Source of the DNA: Pinus tabuliformis
Taxonomy: Eukaryota > Streptophyta > Pinopsida > Pinales > Pinaceae
Direction of reading: 5' to 3'
Length of the DNA stretch: 64,000 nt
Assembly (NCBI GenBank): GCA_031772625.1
Contig: CM062816.1
Coordinates: 629,565,269-629,629,268 of the forward strand
Part shown: one piece after another, positions 1 to 12,055 of the stretch
Layout: each line of letters begins with the position of its first letter
Position numbering within the stretch: position 1 is the stretch's first letter
The notes under the pieces: generated by a model
What the model saw: the letters and a program-made list of their open reading frames with translations, nothing else
What the model was told of the DNA's origin: nothing
Databases searched by the model: none
Made by a program: the position numbers and the translations under genes

Positions 1-2156
1 TGGAGAGATGCGCCAAACTTTATCTTGCAACTACCCTGCAAATTTTTGTTTCCTCATTGATTTGTATACTTTCTTCTAGTTCCAACTCTAATTCCAAAGT
101 TCCTAGAAAAGTTACTCCACTCTTTCAGTCCACTGTGCATGGATTGTATGTCTCCGCCATCTTACCCATTCAGACGAAGATGAATTTAGAGATCATTGAG
201 CTCGAGGAGGTAATAATAATTATAGAAAGATTTGTTTTTGGTTTTCCATCTTTCCTATTTCGAATAGTTTCTAACTCGAAATATGGGTTTCTAGTGCAGG
301 CAACCTTCAACATTCCAGTACTGCCTTTTCTCAAGTATTTACAATTCCTCTGAGTTCTAATTTAAGTTTAAAGTTAAGGGTTCTATTTTAATTTTGTTCT
401 CTATGTATTTGTAGTTATCTAGCTTTACTAAAACTCTTCTCTAGTGGGCATGGTGGAATCAAAGGATTCCTCATCATTCATGGTTACCATCTTCCTATTT
501 TCAAGTTGGTCTCATTGTTGAACCCAAAGGTAGTTTGTCTTCCTCAAATATTTTCATGTATATAGAGGCCATGCTTGTAATCAAACCACAGGATGCTACC
601 CTGGTTTTTCTAGGTGAAAGCATTTATTTAGGCAGAGGCTAAAAGTTGACCATAGTTTGTATTTGAATAGTTTGTGTTTAAAAAGGGTTATGGGTACTCA
701 GCGAATCGAGTTGTTCCCAAGTTATTCACAACATAATTATATGTAGATCTCACCTTGCCGAGAGTTGGACTTTGGTTTATTTCTGAAGGGTATGTAATTT
801 TGGTTTATAAGTATTTCAAGGGTTTGAATATAGTGTCCATGAACACACTTAACCTTTCATGGTTTAATGCTCTTTTGATTTTTTTTGGCTTCTGATATCG
901 AAGCTTGTATTTTTTGGTTTCAATGGACTCTATAGAGCCTGTATATGGGTTTACTGTTTTTTGTTTGGTTAAAATATGAATAAATATATGGTCTCTGATA
1001 ATATGTTTTACTGAAATTGACCTATTATTACTTTGAACTCCTAAGTTTCATAATGAGTATTCTCATTACAGTTAATAAATTTAAAAGAACTAATTATGGT
1101 CCTAACATTTGATAGTTTCCATATATGTAAATTTAATTCTCCGTTATTGTGACTGTTTAAGAAAGAATTATGCTAGGTTGTTACTTAAGATTGTCACGCG
1201 TTTTACAAAGGTGTACTGCATATAGTAGGCCAATGCATATGCATAATGTTAGCAATGCTCCATCTCAACATTTATGTTATTCTCAGTTGATCATATTGTT
1301 AACAGTTCTCCATTTAAGGATTTATGTATACCTGCTCTTTGTTCTATGTGTAATAGGAACAATTATCTATTTAAATATAGCTTAATTATTTTCTTAAATA
1401 GGTAAGTTGTTCTATCTTCAGATTAATAATAATTCTCTGGTTAAATATATATGCTACTTCTTGGTAGATAAAAACACAAGACATACAATTTCAGATTAGC
1501 TAGCGTAAGAAGAATCATGTTATTACCATAAATATTTGTAGAATAATTTTCTTCATGGATCACTAAGATAAATAATTTTATAACTTATTTGTTCACCACC
1601 TTGTAGTTGTGTAGTTACATTTTAGGAAGGTCTCATCACAGAGTCGTGAGTATGGAAATTACGTCCAAACTCTCTCCCAAGCTCTTCCTCATCCAAACAA
1701 TAAAATGAGTATGTACAATAAGGTATCTTGGGCATTAGGACTCACGGTCCAAGCTCAGGTCACATACCCCTCAGTCTATACTCAAGTTTGTCCCACTACT
1801 TTATTCCACCTAGCTCAAGGAATTATGGGTAGAAATACCTTGCTCCATTCCCTATTTGGTATTCTTTTATTTTTGTTTTCTCGAGACCCCTAGGCCTTCC
1901 TTGAATTCCTCTTTTGAGGAAATTGATGAGTAACAACCTTTAACTATATTAGGATGTTAACAACAGTTTCTTTCAGTTATTTTCAAAATAATTTAAGTCT
2001 TAGTTCTTCATTAATCACATAATAAAATATGTTCTGCCCTTCCATCCATAGTTCTTTAATATTTTGTGTCAGGTATTTGATGACAAAGTAAAAAGATAAA
2101 GTAATAAGTAAAACATGGTTTCCAAATTAAATGTCTATGCAACGTGGGGTTTTACA
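1..2156 (-). repeat. 3' LTR of Ty3-gypsy copy A, cut by window edge
   Basis: Positions 1-2156 align along their whole length with 12494-13535 plus 29136-30247, which is a second copy of the same LTR. The inner edge ends in TTTTACA and is followed by a pyrimidine run that reads as a polypurine tract on the minus strand. By comparison with the full copy (about 2592 bp without the insertion), about 437 bp lie left of the window. The copies are strongly diverged by eye (roughly 20% in the first 200 bp). No coding content is supported here. Confidence 0.85.
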
Positions 2157-2171
2157 TCTTCCCCCCCTGTG
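2157..2171 (-). other. polypurine tract of Ty3-gypsy copy A
   Basis: The minus strand reads CACAGGGGGGGAAGA directly before the LTR start TGTAAAACC. This is the usual place and composition of the plus-strand primer of an LTR retrotransposon. The matching site for copy B is at 30248-30262. Confidence 0.75.
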
Positions 2172-2519
2172 AGCAACACCATCCCCAGTGTTCTTCCTGG
2201 TTGATAAAAATAACACTGAATAAGCTTTTCACATAAAATCCTCTTCTTCCTAGATGACCTCTTCCGGGCCAAAGTGCTTCCATTTCACTTTAACCTGGGT
2301 GATGGCTTGTTTCTGCAAGGTGGTTTCTCTTCGATCGAGAATAGGAAGAGGTTCTACCAGAAACTCTCCTTTTGAATTAACCTAAACATTTTACAACCTC
2401 CTGTCAAAAACTTTTCAAAACAATAAATTATACAGTATTTTTTCTATTAACTTATTACCTGTACATTTTCCTACTTAATTATATGCTGACGTTTGTACAC
2501 ATATTTTTTTAACTAGGAG

Positions 2520-3405
2520 ACATGGAATACATTATGGAACTAGATATGGCTTGGTAATGCGAGTTTGTATGCTACAGGTCCAATCTATTCCAAAACTTGA
2601 AAAGGTCCACAGTATCGAGGTGCTAACTTAGCATAACCCCTCCATTACAAAGTTCTTTTTCGAGGCTTTACTCTCAAGTACACATGATCCCTTACCTGGA
2701 ATTCTCTATATGATATTATTTTATATGCATAAAACTTTTATATCCTCTGAAGCTTTTAAATTTTGATGAATGTTCTTAACTGGCTCTTCCATCTCAGCTA
2801 ACATATCAGGACCCAATGTTAGTCTATTGACAGGACTATTCCAATCTATGGGAACCCTACACTTTCTTCCATACACCACCTTAATGGGGCTCATGCCCAA
2901 TGACTTGTGGTATCCATTATTATAAGAAAACTCCTCTAAATGGAGGTAATATTCCCACTTGTGCAACTATTGCATCACAAACATTCTTAACATATCCTCC
3001 AGAATTTGATTCACTCACTTTTTCTAACCATTCATCTGCGGGTTGTATGTTGTACAAAATTTAATCTTGGTAACCAGTCCAGAAAAGAGTGTCTTCCAAA
3101 AAGTGGATGTAAATTTTACCTCTGTCAGAAATTACCACCTTGGGTATTTCATGCAATCGGAAAAATTCCCTCATAAATATGTCTACAATTGCAATAGGTT
3201 TGTAAGTGGATTTTACTGGTATGAAATGAGAGGTTTTTCTTAGGTTATCAACCACCACCATAATTGAGTTGTGTTGCTTCTTGGTGTGAGGTAAATTGGT
3301 GATGAATTCGAGAGTAATTGTCTCCCATTTCCTCTCAGGAATGGGAAATGGTTGCAGTAGTCGAGTGGTATGTTGATGCTCCACCATCACCAACTGACAC
3401 TCCAA
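2520..3405 (-). pseudogene. integrase core and C-terminus, copy A (broken)
   Basis: Two minus-strand open stretches (3405-3061 and 2966-2721) match the integrase core seen intact in one frame in copy B at 31501-30839. Recognisable blocks are the WETITLEF segment, the PKVVISDRG segment and the YHKSLGMSP...YGRKCRVP segment. The first catalytic Asp is Glu here (TLEF against TLDF in B). The stretch around 3010-3060 with the catalytic Glu is frame-shifted. Further left, 2520-2720 matches the GPY/F region of copy B (30539-30775) without an open frame. The enzyme cannot be functional. Confidence 0.75.
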
Positions 3406-3944
3406 ACTTTTAGATAGATACTCGGTGATATCTCTCTTAAACCTAGCTAGAAATAACCTTTCCTAATGGCAGAAAGTAATTTTAGGTACCCTGGATGGGT
3501 AGCATAAGGTTTCCAATGAAATTCATCCAATATAAATTGCTTGATAGAATTTTGGTTAGGAACATAAATTCAGTTTCTAAAAGTTAGCATTTTATCCAGA
3601 TTTATACCATATTCAGATTTTTGCCCTTCCTTTGGGCCTCAATTTCCTACTGCCAGAGAAAGCCATAGTCTCAATCCTTAAGGGATGTTTCCTTAATTAT
3701 ATCAGGGAGGTTTGATTGTACCTCGCTGAATTTCACTCCATAAATACAATGTAACTTTCTGCTTAATGTGTAAGCTACCCGATTTTTCATTCCCTTAAGG
3801 TGTGTCATTTCAAAGTCAAATTTGCTAGAAAATGGTGTCCATCTAGCCTATTGGGCATTTAAGATGGATTAGTTAAAGAAATTTGTAAGACTACTATGAT
3901 CTGTTAATAGCATAAATTTCTTTCCCAATAGGTAGTGTTTACAC
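3406..3944 (-). pseudogene. RNase H end and zinc-binding linker, copy A (broken)
   Basis: This stretch aligns with 31502-32036 of copy B, where a 61-residue open frame (31852-31667) has the SLQDLEYAFLWQQE segment typical of the linker between RNase H and integrase in plant gypsy elements. No frame longer than about 60 codons survives here. It ends at the Copia-1 insertion, and the alignment with copy B resumes at 8916. Confidence 0.6.
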
Positions 3945-3949
3945 ATTTT

Positions 3950-4375
3950 TGTAGGTTTTAACCCTGTATAGAAATTACCTGCATACGAATTCTTAAACAA
4001 AGAAAATAAACAAGCGAGAGCATAACCCATAAAACACATATGCACAGAGATTTTTCCCTGGATCCCAAAACCGGGACTACCAGCTTGATTTTTCATTATT
4101 GTCCTTTCAATGTTACAATACATATTTAAAGATGCTGAAGCATCCAATACCATGGACCGAAAACCATCGCGTCGAATACCATGGACCGAAAACCATCGCG
4201 TCCAAAAAACATGTGCAAAAATCATGCACAAAACCATAGGTGGGTCCGCCCAACCTAACATATGGTCCAAAACCAAAATTTTTCGGGGCGCTGCCCCAGA
4301 CCCCATAAAGTGGGGTTACGGGTGCCCTTCAAACCCCCTATTAACTACATGGAAAGAATATAACACAACCCAACA
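3950..4375 (-). repeat. Copia-1 3' LTR
   Basis: It is the partner of 8484-8910. It contains a 30-bp tandem duplication, two units at 4147-4206 each with the words CCATGGACC and CCATCGCGT, which the other LTR also carries. Confidence 0.93.
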
Positions 4376-4389
4376 ATCTCCCACTTGTT
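4376..4389 (-). other. Copia-1 polypurine tract
   Basis: The minus strand reads AACAAGTGGGAGAT immediately before the LTR start TGTTGG, a normal copia PPT context. Confidence 0.7.
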
Positions 4390-4424
4390 GTTTTCTTTCC
4401 ACAGGGGGCCACAGGAGAGCTTAG

Positions 4425-6512
4425 TCATTTTTTCAGCCCTGAGATTCCCATTGCTTCTCTACACCAAGAGAACTTCTCAGAGGTCACAGATTTTGTCAAT
4501 GTATCTGCAGTATTCTTCAAAGTGTCCACCTTTACTAGCAACACCTTTCTGTCTTCTATCATATCCCTCACAAAGTGATACTGAACATCAATGTGCTTTG
4601 TCTTTGAATGATAAGCAGGGTTCTTTGCCAAGAAAATTGCACTTTGGCTGTCACAGTCTATTCTTATAGCTCCCTATACTAACCCCATACTTGAACACAA
4701 CCTCTGCAACCAAACTGCTTCCTTGCTTGCATGAGTGGCTGCCATGTATTCTGCCTCTGTAGTTGATAGTGCCACTACATATTGTTTCTTACTCATCCAT
4801 CTGACTGCACCTCCAAATAGGTTAAACACATACCCGCTTGTAGATCTTCTCTGATCCAGATATCCATCCCAGTTTGCATCAACAATGCCATGAATATCCA
4901 ACACTCTATCCAATCCTGGTCTTCCTTGGTAGCACAAACCATAATCACTAGTGCCACGCAAATACTTGAAAACCCGCTTCACTACTGTCCAGTGCTCCTT
5001 CCCAGGTTTTGACATAAACCTGCTCAATACTCCCACTGCATGTGCAATGTCTGGTCTAGTACAGACCATTACATACATCAGGCTACCCACTGCACTTGCA
5101 TATGGAACAAGGGACATGTCCTCTTCCTCTTCTTGTGTCTTGGGACACTGTTCAGCAGATAACCTCACACGTACAGGAATAGGAACCTTCACCGGTTTAC
5201 TATCCTGCATATTAAACCTCTGGAGTATTGTCTCGACATACTTCCTCTGGTTTAACCAGAGCTTCCTCTTTGACAGATCTCTTTTAATTTCCATGCCCAA
5301 AATATAGTTTGCAGCACCAAGATCTTTCATGTCGAATTTGGAGGACAATTGGGTCTTCAAATCCTAGATAATTTCTTTGTCATTTCCAACCAGCAACATA
5401 TCATCCACATACAAGACCAGATAAATAATACGGTCACAAATTAATTTAAAATACACACAATGATCTGCTTTGCTTCTGGTGAAGCCAAGTCCCCGTATAA
5501 ATGTATCAAATTTCTGATACCACATCCTTGGTGACTGTTTTAACCCATATAGAGACTTCTTTAACTTGCATACCAGTTCTTTCTTACCCTTCACCGCAAA
5601 GCCTTCAGGTTGCTTCATTTAGATTTCCTTTTCCAAATCCCCGTGAAGAAATGCTATCTTCACATCCATCTATTCGACCTCAAAATCAAAAGTAGCAGCA
5701 ACAGATAAAAGTAATCTAATAGAAGTTACCTTGGCAACAAGAGAAAAAATATCACCAAAATCAATTCCCGGCACCTGGGAATAACCTTTTGCTACCAACC
5801 GAGCTTTGTATTTCTCCACCTTTCCTTCTGCATTTGTCTTCTTCTTGAACACCCATTTTCTGCCAATGGGTTTCCTTCCAACCGACAACTCCACCAGATC
5901 CCAAGCCTCATTTTTGTGCAAAGATGTCATTTCATCGACCATGGCCTCTTTCCAGAGTTTTCCATCCTCTGAATCCACTGGTTCCTTCACAGTTTTGGGA
6001 TCATTATCAGTAACAGACAAAGAAAAATTTGAACTGAAAGCAGATGGACTATACCTTTCTGGCCGCCTTCTTTCTCGAACTGATCTTCTCACAGCCGGAG
6101 TTTGTGGCTCTTCATCTTCTGATTCCTCCTCTACTGCAGAGTCTGATTCTTCCTCCTTTGGCTCAAACTCTATCTTCTCAGGTTCCTTTGGTTGGACTTC
6201 ATGTTGAATAACATCTTTTACCTCTCTGAACAACACATCTCGACTGTACACAACCTTCTGTGTGACTGGGTTCCAAAGCTTATAACCCTTTAAACCATCC
6301 TTATACCCAATAAAGATGCACTTTTCAGATTTACTATCCAACTTGGTTCGTTTCTCCTTTGGAACATCTACATATGCATCACATCCAAATACCCTTAGAT
6401 GTGAAAGAGAGGGTTTCTTACCAATCCATGCTTCTTGTGGAGTCTTATCCTCCAACGCTGATGAAGGTGATCTGTTGATCAGGTAACATGCAGTATCCAC
6501 CGCCTTTGCCCA
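4425..6512 (-). pseudogene. Copia-1 integrase C-terminus, reverse transcriptase and RNase H (four stops)
   Basis: One minus-strand frame runs from about 6500 to 4425 with in-frame stops near 5670, 5619, 5361 and 4674. N to C it shows the integrase C-terminal block (VFGCDAYV), an acidic linker, the RT start (KWVFKKK...KARLVAKGYSQ), the catalytic block LYVDDMLLVG near 5400, the copia block RPDIAHAVGVLSRF, and RNase H with VDANWDG, STTEAEYMAA and the SKTKHIDVQYHF end. All domains align in one register, so the stops are point mutations, not a different gene structure. The RT active-site Asp pair is still encoded. Confidence 0.9.
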
Positions 6513-6562
6513 GAATTCCTATCCTAACCCGACACCACTGAGCATGCTTCTTGCCCTTTCCA

Positions 6563-8361
6563 TCAACGTCTTGTTCTTTCTGCGACTCCACTTTGCTGAG
6601 GTGTATAAGGAGTAGTCTTCTGCCGTGCTATACCACACTTCTTACAAAATTCTTCAAATTCCTTGCTGCAAAATTCTCCAGCATTATCTGTTCTCAGCAC
6701 CTTTATCTTCTTCTCTGTCTGATTTTCCACCAGAGCCTTAAATTCTTTAAACCTGTCAAAGACTTCAGATTTCTTCTTAAGAAAATATATCCATGTATTC
6801 CTTGAGAAGTCATCTATGAATGATACATAGTACACAGACTTACCTAGTGATGGAACCTTCACAGGTCCAAACACATCACTATGCACAAGCTCTAATATCT
6901 GTTTTGTCCTCTTACCACCAGAGGGGAAACTCACCCGATTCTGCTTCCCATATACACAATTTTCACAGAAATCAAAATCCAGAGAGCTGTTATTCATACC
7001 TTCTACCATACCTTTACCATGAAGTATTCGAAGGCCCTTCTCTCCGATATGTCCAAGCCTTTGATGCCACAACATGGTCTTCTCTCCAGAGACCACTAGA
7101 TTCTCTACTCCATTTTCAGGAACCATAGAACTATTGCACCCATCAACAACAGTGCTACCTTGCAGCTTGTACAGAGTTCCTATCCGAACTCCCCGCATTA
7201 ATATCAGTGCTCCTCGAACCATCTTGCAGGTATCTTTCTCGAACACTGTCTTTACACCTACATCATCCAACTTGCTTACAGAAATCAGATTTCTGGCCAA
7301 TGCAGGAATATGTAGAACACCCAGAAGTGTTCTAACCCTTCCACCTTGCAACTTCAACTTTACTTTTCCCCGACCAATGATTCTAGCCTTCCTATCATCT
7401 CCTAAGAAGACATCACCACCATCATATTTCTCATACTCACAGAACCACTCTCTATGGGGAGTGAAGTGAAAGGATGCACCTAAGTCAATCAACCATGCCT
7501 CATGATCTACATGTGTACATGAAGAAGCCAAGTACACATCCCCACCTTCATCTGAGGTGGTTTTCGCCTCTGCAAAAGGAGCATCATCAGATCCCTTTCC
7601 TTTATCAGGAGCTTTAGATTTACAATCCCTTCTGAAGTGCCCTTCCTTTCCGCATTTCCAGCACACCACCTTTGTAGGTTTTCCTGGAGATTTAGATCTC
7701 CCTCTAGATTTAGATCTCCCACTCAATGACTTATTTTTGTTTCTGTTCTGGGACCGTCCTCGTACAGACAAGGCATCACCATTCGGGTTGTCCATATTTT
7801 TCCGTCTCATCTCCTCCATCAGCAAGGCTGAGACTATTTCATTAAACTGCAAAGCAGTTGCATTGCTACCTATTGCAATAACCAGACTATCCGACGAATC
7901 TGGTAGAGAACACAAAAAACTTATGCACTTATCTTCATCTGATATTTTAATATCAACAGATAATAACTGACTTACCACAGTATTAAACACATTCAGATGC
8001 TCTGTCACCGAGTCTCCATCTTTTATCCTCAGGTTATACAACTTTTTCCGCAGGAACAGTTTATTCACCAGAGACTTAGATTGGTACAAAGTCCCTAAAT
8101 TGACCCACAAAGCCTTTGCCGTAGCTTCCCCTGATACATTCAGCAATACTGAATCTGAGACACACAATCGTATTGTGCTCTTTGCCTTTCGATCCAACTT
8201 CTTCCATTCTTCATCAGTCATTCCCGATGGTTTAGTACCCGGATCTAGTCTACCGCGATCCACTGATCTTTATCCACCAACAGATCCTCCATCTTGAGTT
8301 TCCACAACTCAAAATTCTGACCATTGAACTTCTCAATCTCTATCTTTCCACTGCTCGCCAT
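6563..8361 (-). pseudogene. Copia-1 gag, protease and integrase core (frame-broken)
   Basis: A 566-codon open frame (8263-6563) carries most of gag, one zinc knuckle (CWKCGKEGHFRRDC, CX2CX4HX4C), a protease region, the integrase zinc-binding HHCC block (LWHQRLGHIG...CENCVYGKQ) and the catalytic core (VHSDVFGP, RTDNAGEF, GVAER). The original ATG is probably at 8361-8359 (start MASSGKIEIEKF), in a different register, so a small frameshift near 8250 separates gag's first 30 residues. A short deletion after GVAER (near 6570) throws the frame before the RT part. The protease motif reads DLGAS instead of the usual DSGAS, so the protease would be inactive too. Confidence 0.9.
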
Positions 8362-8469
8362 CTTCTTTCACCACCAGAATCAATCTCACAGATCTCCCAC
8401 TGAACAAGGTCTACCACAGGCTCGAGCGAAACCCCTCAGCAACAAAGGCGTCCCCTTGAAGCCAAAACA

Positions 8470-8481
8470 GCTCCGATACCA
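8470..8481 (-). other. Copia-1 primer binding site (initiator tRNA-Met type)
   Basis: The minus strand reads TGGTATCGGAGC two bases after the LTR end. It differs by one base from TGGTATCAGAGC, the usual site for plant initiator tRNA-Met. Confidence 0.85.
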
Positions 8482-8483
8482 AA

Positions 8484-8910
8484 TGTAGGTTTTAACCCTG
8501 TACAAAAATTACCTGCATACGAATTCTTAAACAAAGAAAATAAACAATGCGAGAGCATAACCCATAAAACACATATGGACAAAAATTTTTCCCTGGATCC
8601 CAAAACCGGGACTACCAGCTTGATTTTTCATTATTGTCCTTTCAATGTTACAATACATATTTATACATGCCGAAGCATCCAATACCATGGACCGAAAACC
8701 ATCGCGTCCAATACCATAGACCGAAAACCATCGCGTCCAAAAACCATGTGCGAAAATCATGCACAAAACCATATGTGGGTCCACCCAACCTAACATATGG
8801 TCCAAAACCAAAATTTTCCGGGGTGTTGCCCCGGACCCCATAAAGTGGGGTTACGGGTGCCTTTCAAACCCCCTATTAACTATGTGGAAAGAATATAACA
8901 CAACCCAACA
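8484..8910 (-). repeat. Copia-1 5' LTR
   Basis: It is 427 bp, the partner of 3950-4375, with TG...CA ends and TSD ATTTT outside. It has the same internal 30-bp tandem duplication as the other LTR. Confidence 0.93.
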
Positions 8911-8915
8911 ATTTT

Positions 8916-10080
8916 AAGCGCATGCACTACTGATGTTAATTCAAGATCGTAGGTAGAATATCCCTACTCATATTCTTTCAATTTGTTGAATTCATAAGCT
9001 ATAACTTTCCCTTCTTGTGTCAAGACTCTCCCAACATCTTCCTTACTTGCATATGTGCAAACCAAAAGATATTTTCCTGGGTCTGCTACTTTTAGTATAT
9101 GTGTAGTAGTAAGTAATTGTTTTAATCATTTAAAGCTTTTCTAGAATTCAACTTTCCATCAAAAAGTTCGCCCTTTTTTTTGTAATGAGGTAATAGCAAA
9201 TGAAATTTTCGAGAATCCTTCAATGAACTGAGAGTAATAACCGGCTAATCCCAAGAATGATCTAATATCATAAACATTCTTCAAGGTGTCCCATTCCATA
9301 ATAGTTTTAGTCTTCTCTAAATCCATTGTTATACCCTCTGCTGATATGACATGACCCAGATACTGTATCTGACTTTTGTAGAAGTCACACTTGCTATACT
9401 TAGTGTATAATTGATTCTCCTGCAGATTCTAAAACACCATTCTTAAATGATTTTCATGCTCTACCTGATTCTTAGAGTAAATAAATATATTGTCAATAAA
9501 AATCAGCACAAACTTATCTAAATATGGCTAAAAATACCGTGCATCATACTCATAAAATTAGTTGGGGCATTTGTAAGGCTGAAGAGTAAAACTACAAACT
9601 TGTAATGACAATAATGAGTTTGAAACAAAATTTTACAAATATGCTCTTACTTTATCATTATTTGATGGTATCTGGACCTTAGATCAAGTTTTGAGAACAC
9701 ACTAGCTCCTTGAACTTGATCAAATAAATCATCAATGTGTGGTAAAGGGTATTATTTTTTATAGTCGGCTTATTCAATTGATGGTAATCAATGCATAGAC
9801 TCAAAGTTCCGTCCTTTCTCTGTACGAAAAATATGGAGGCTCCCGAGGGGGACACACTAGGGTGAACATAACCCTTATCAAGAAGTTCCTGTAGCTACCA
9901 TTTTTGTTCTTTTAACTCAGGTATGCTCATGCAATAAGCGTTTCTAGACACAGGAGTTGCACAAGGGATTAATTTAATCGTAAAATAAATATCACGTTTA
10001 GGTGGTATTCCAAGAATGGATTCAAGAAACACATCAACAAATTCTTGAATGACAGGAATATTTTCCAAGGAGGTCATTTT
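8916..10080 (-). pseudogene. reverse transcriptase and RNase H remnant, copy A
   Basis: The stretch matches 32037-33210 of copy B. The start is readable (10077-9895: ENIPVIQEFVDVF...PPKRDIYF), which is the RT N-terminus of plant gypsy elements. The active-site block on the minus strand near 9490-9510 reads FIDNI, where copy B has FIDDI, so one catalytic Asp is lost. The remaining frames are broken repeatedly. Confidence 0.75.
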
Positions 10081-10421
10081 ACTCTTGGAATTTGTGTATC
10101 CTACTTAGACAACATAAATTTGAAAACCTTTTCTAATGGGTTTCCCCAGCTGGTTAGCAGTAATAGAATGAAACTTAATATTTTCTTCATTCCTTGTATT
10201 TCCTTTCTCTTCCCCAACTTAGTAAGGTAACTAAAAGATTTTTCCTTGCAATCAAGTAAGGACTAGTGTCCTTCTGACCAATCTATTCCTATCAGTACAT
10301 TGTACGAACGCAAAGGGAGTATATTTAGATAAACATAAATTAGTCATCCTAAAATAGTTACAGGACAATGCTCTATTTTTATAGTTACTCTTTTCTTTTC
10401 CCCTATGGCTAGTTGAACTAT

Positions 10422-10680
10422 CTAAGGTTTTTGAAACTTACTGCTTTGCAGTTGGCATCTCTCTACAACCTTAGGACTAACATAGCTTAGGCTAGGACCC
10501 AGATCAAATAAAACAGAGAAAGGTTGATTAGTGTTAATACCTTCACACTCAATCATGGTGGGATAGTACTCTGCTTGATGGTCTCCAAGTGCAGCATTAA
10601 TTCTGGGCATACTACTTACCACCTCGCCAACCGTGGAAGCTTCTTGCATGTTTGAAAGTTGTTCTGTTATGGCCCTATGA
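10422..10680 (-). pseudogene. aspartic protease remnant, copy A
   Basis: A 75-codon frame (10649-10422) contains LFDLGPSLSYVSPKVVE, matching LFDRGASLRYVSPKVVE in copy B (33783-33529). The family normally has D-x-GAS at this place. Here the Ala is Pro and the frame has lost its ends. Confidence 0.7.
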
Positions 10681-11868
10681 GGGAAGTTTATGTAATAATG
10701 GGGTTCTCCACATCCTTAGCATTGTAGGGGTTGTTTCTATTTCTTATCATTAATAGGCTTATTAATCCCCTCCTACTTTCTATTTTTAGTGGATGCTGGG
10801 ACCTTTGACTGATTCCTTGTTGTAAATTTACTGAAGGGTCTTTCTTGTACATTCCTTCCATTGGTAGCTTTTTCTTGTCTGTTTGCAGGTAAATTTCTCT
10901 CCCTCTAGCCCAATCCTCCTTTTGATCCTTCACTCTTCTGTTTCATTCATTGATAACAGATACGAGCTTTTCGCACTGCATCATCCATGGTTCTTGGGTA
11001 TTCAAATTCCAACTTTTCCTTCATAAAGTTGGGTATGCTACTAATAAAATGTTGAATCTTGGCTTTTTTTTCCTGCATATATGGTACATATTGTAATAGG
11101 GAGGTAAATCATTTCACATATTCATCCATGGTCAAGGCTCCCAACATTAAATCATGGAACTCCTTTTCTTTGTCATCATAATAATGCTCAATTAAGTATC
11201 TATCCTTGGAATTCTTTTGAAATTCTTTCAAGGTAGCTTGATCTTTGTCAAATTTTCTCATACTTTTGATTTCCTTCCACCAAAGGGTGGCCTTATCCCT
11301 TAATTCATAAGCTGTCAACCGAGCCTTAAGTTTATAATTTTAGGCATAAATCTGAAAGTATTTAGTCATGTCAATTATCCATGCTTCCGCTGCTTCTTCA
11401 GACTCTCCTTCAAATAGTGATGGTTTTATCTTTTTTGATTCCCCTTGTAACTCCAATTTCTATCTTTTTGTTTTCGAATGGTTGGAAACATTAACATAAC
11501 ATCCTTCTTCATCTTCATCATGTCTTTGTCCTGATTTTGCATTATCTTCCCCTTGATGGACCGTCTTAGTTTTCTCCCCATTATCAACACTGGGGTCTCT
11601 TCCCTGTTGATTCTGTCAGTTGGAAAAACTTTTAAGGATTCTCTCTTGCTCTTGCCACAACCATTCATTATCCCTCCTCAAGTTTATCATCTCAGAACGT
11701 AAGTATTGAAAAATTTCGAGTAGGGAAACATTGGCTTGTCGAGATTCTTCTTCTAGTTGTATCCACATGTTAGGGTTGGCCCCTACATAAGTTGCTTCTG
11801 GCTGGTTCGGTGGTTTGGGACCCCTCTGCATTCTTCTCCTTGGTGCTGATCTTTGTGTTCACATTCAC
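10681..11868 (-). pseudogene. gag remnant, copy A
   Basis: Fragments at 11831-11616, 11318-11109 and 10933-10688 follow the gag order. The middle one has the Ty3-gypsy capsid pattern (ATLWWKEI ... RYLIEHYYDDKEKEFHDLMLGALTMDEY). The first is charged and helical. The last covers the basic tail before the protease. No single frame spans the gene. Copy B keeps only the part from about 34243 leftwards. Confidence 0.75.
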
Positions 11869-11897
11869 ATTTACTTAGTTGTTTATTGTATGTATAC

Positions 11898-11947
<50 letters not shown>

Positions 11948-11970
11948 ATATATATGTATGTATGTGTATG

Positions 11971-12030
<60 letters not shown>

Positions 12031-12043
12031 GATATATATATAT
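11869..12043. repeat. TG and TA microsatellites in the gypsy A leader
   Basis: A (TG)n run lies at about 11907-11942 and a (TA)n run at about 11978-12023, both between PBS and gag. Open frames read across them on either strand are low-complexity artefacts. Confidence 0.9.
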
Positions 12044-12053
12044 TCTGATACCA
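12044..12053 (-). other. primer binding site of gypsy copy A
   Basis: The minus strand reads TGGTATCAGA two bases after the LTR end, as for initiator tRNA-Met. It fixes the outer edge of the shared LTR at 12056. Confidence 0.8.
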
Positions 12054-12055
12054 CT

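Larger units (their letters stand above)
3950..8910 (-). mobile_element. Copia-1: Ty1-copia element inserted in gypsy copy A
   Basis: Two LTRs of 426 and 427 bp start TGTAGGTTTT and end CCCAACA. They are flanked by the 5-bp duplication ATTTT (3945-3949 and 8911-8915). The uninterrupted sequence is seen in copy B at about 32026-32062. On the minus strand the order is PBS, gag, protease, integrase, RT, RNase H, PPT, which is the copia order. The LTRs differ at about 20 sites by eye (about 5%). The coding frame has two frame breaks and four in-frame stops, so the copy is dead. Confidence 0.95.
2157..12055 (-). mobile_element. Ty3-gypsy copy A internal region (chromovirus-like), split by Copia-1
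   Basis: Reading the minus strand from 12055 leftwards gives PBS, gag, protease, RT, RNase H, integrase and a GPY/F-type C-terminus, the Ty3-gypsy order. The integrase C-terminus and the long (about 2.6 kb) LTR suggest a chromovirus (Del/Tekay-like), but I could not identify a chromodomain. Every domain carries stops or frameshifts. Copia-1 and one TSD copy interrupt the element at 3950-8915. Copy B (30248-34243) lacks that insertion and shows the empty site near 32040. Confidence 0.85.
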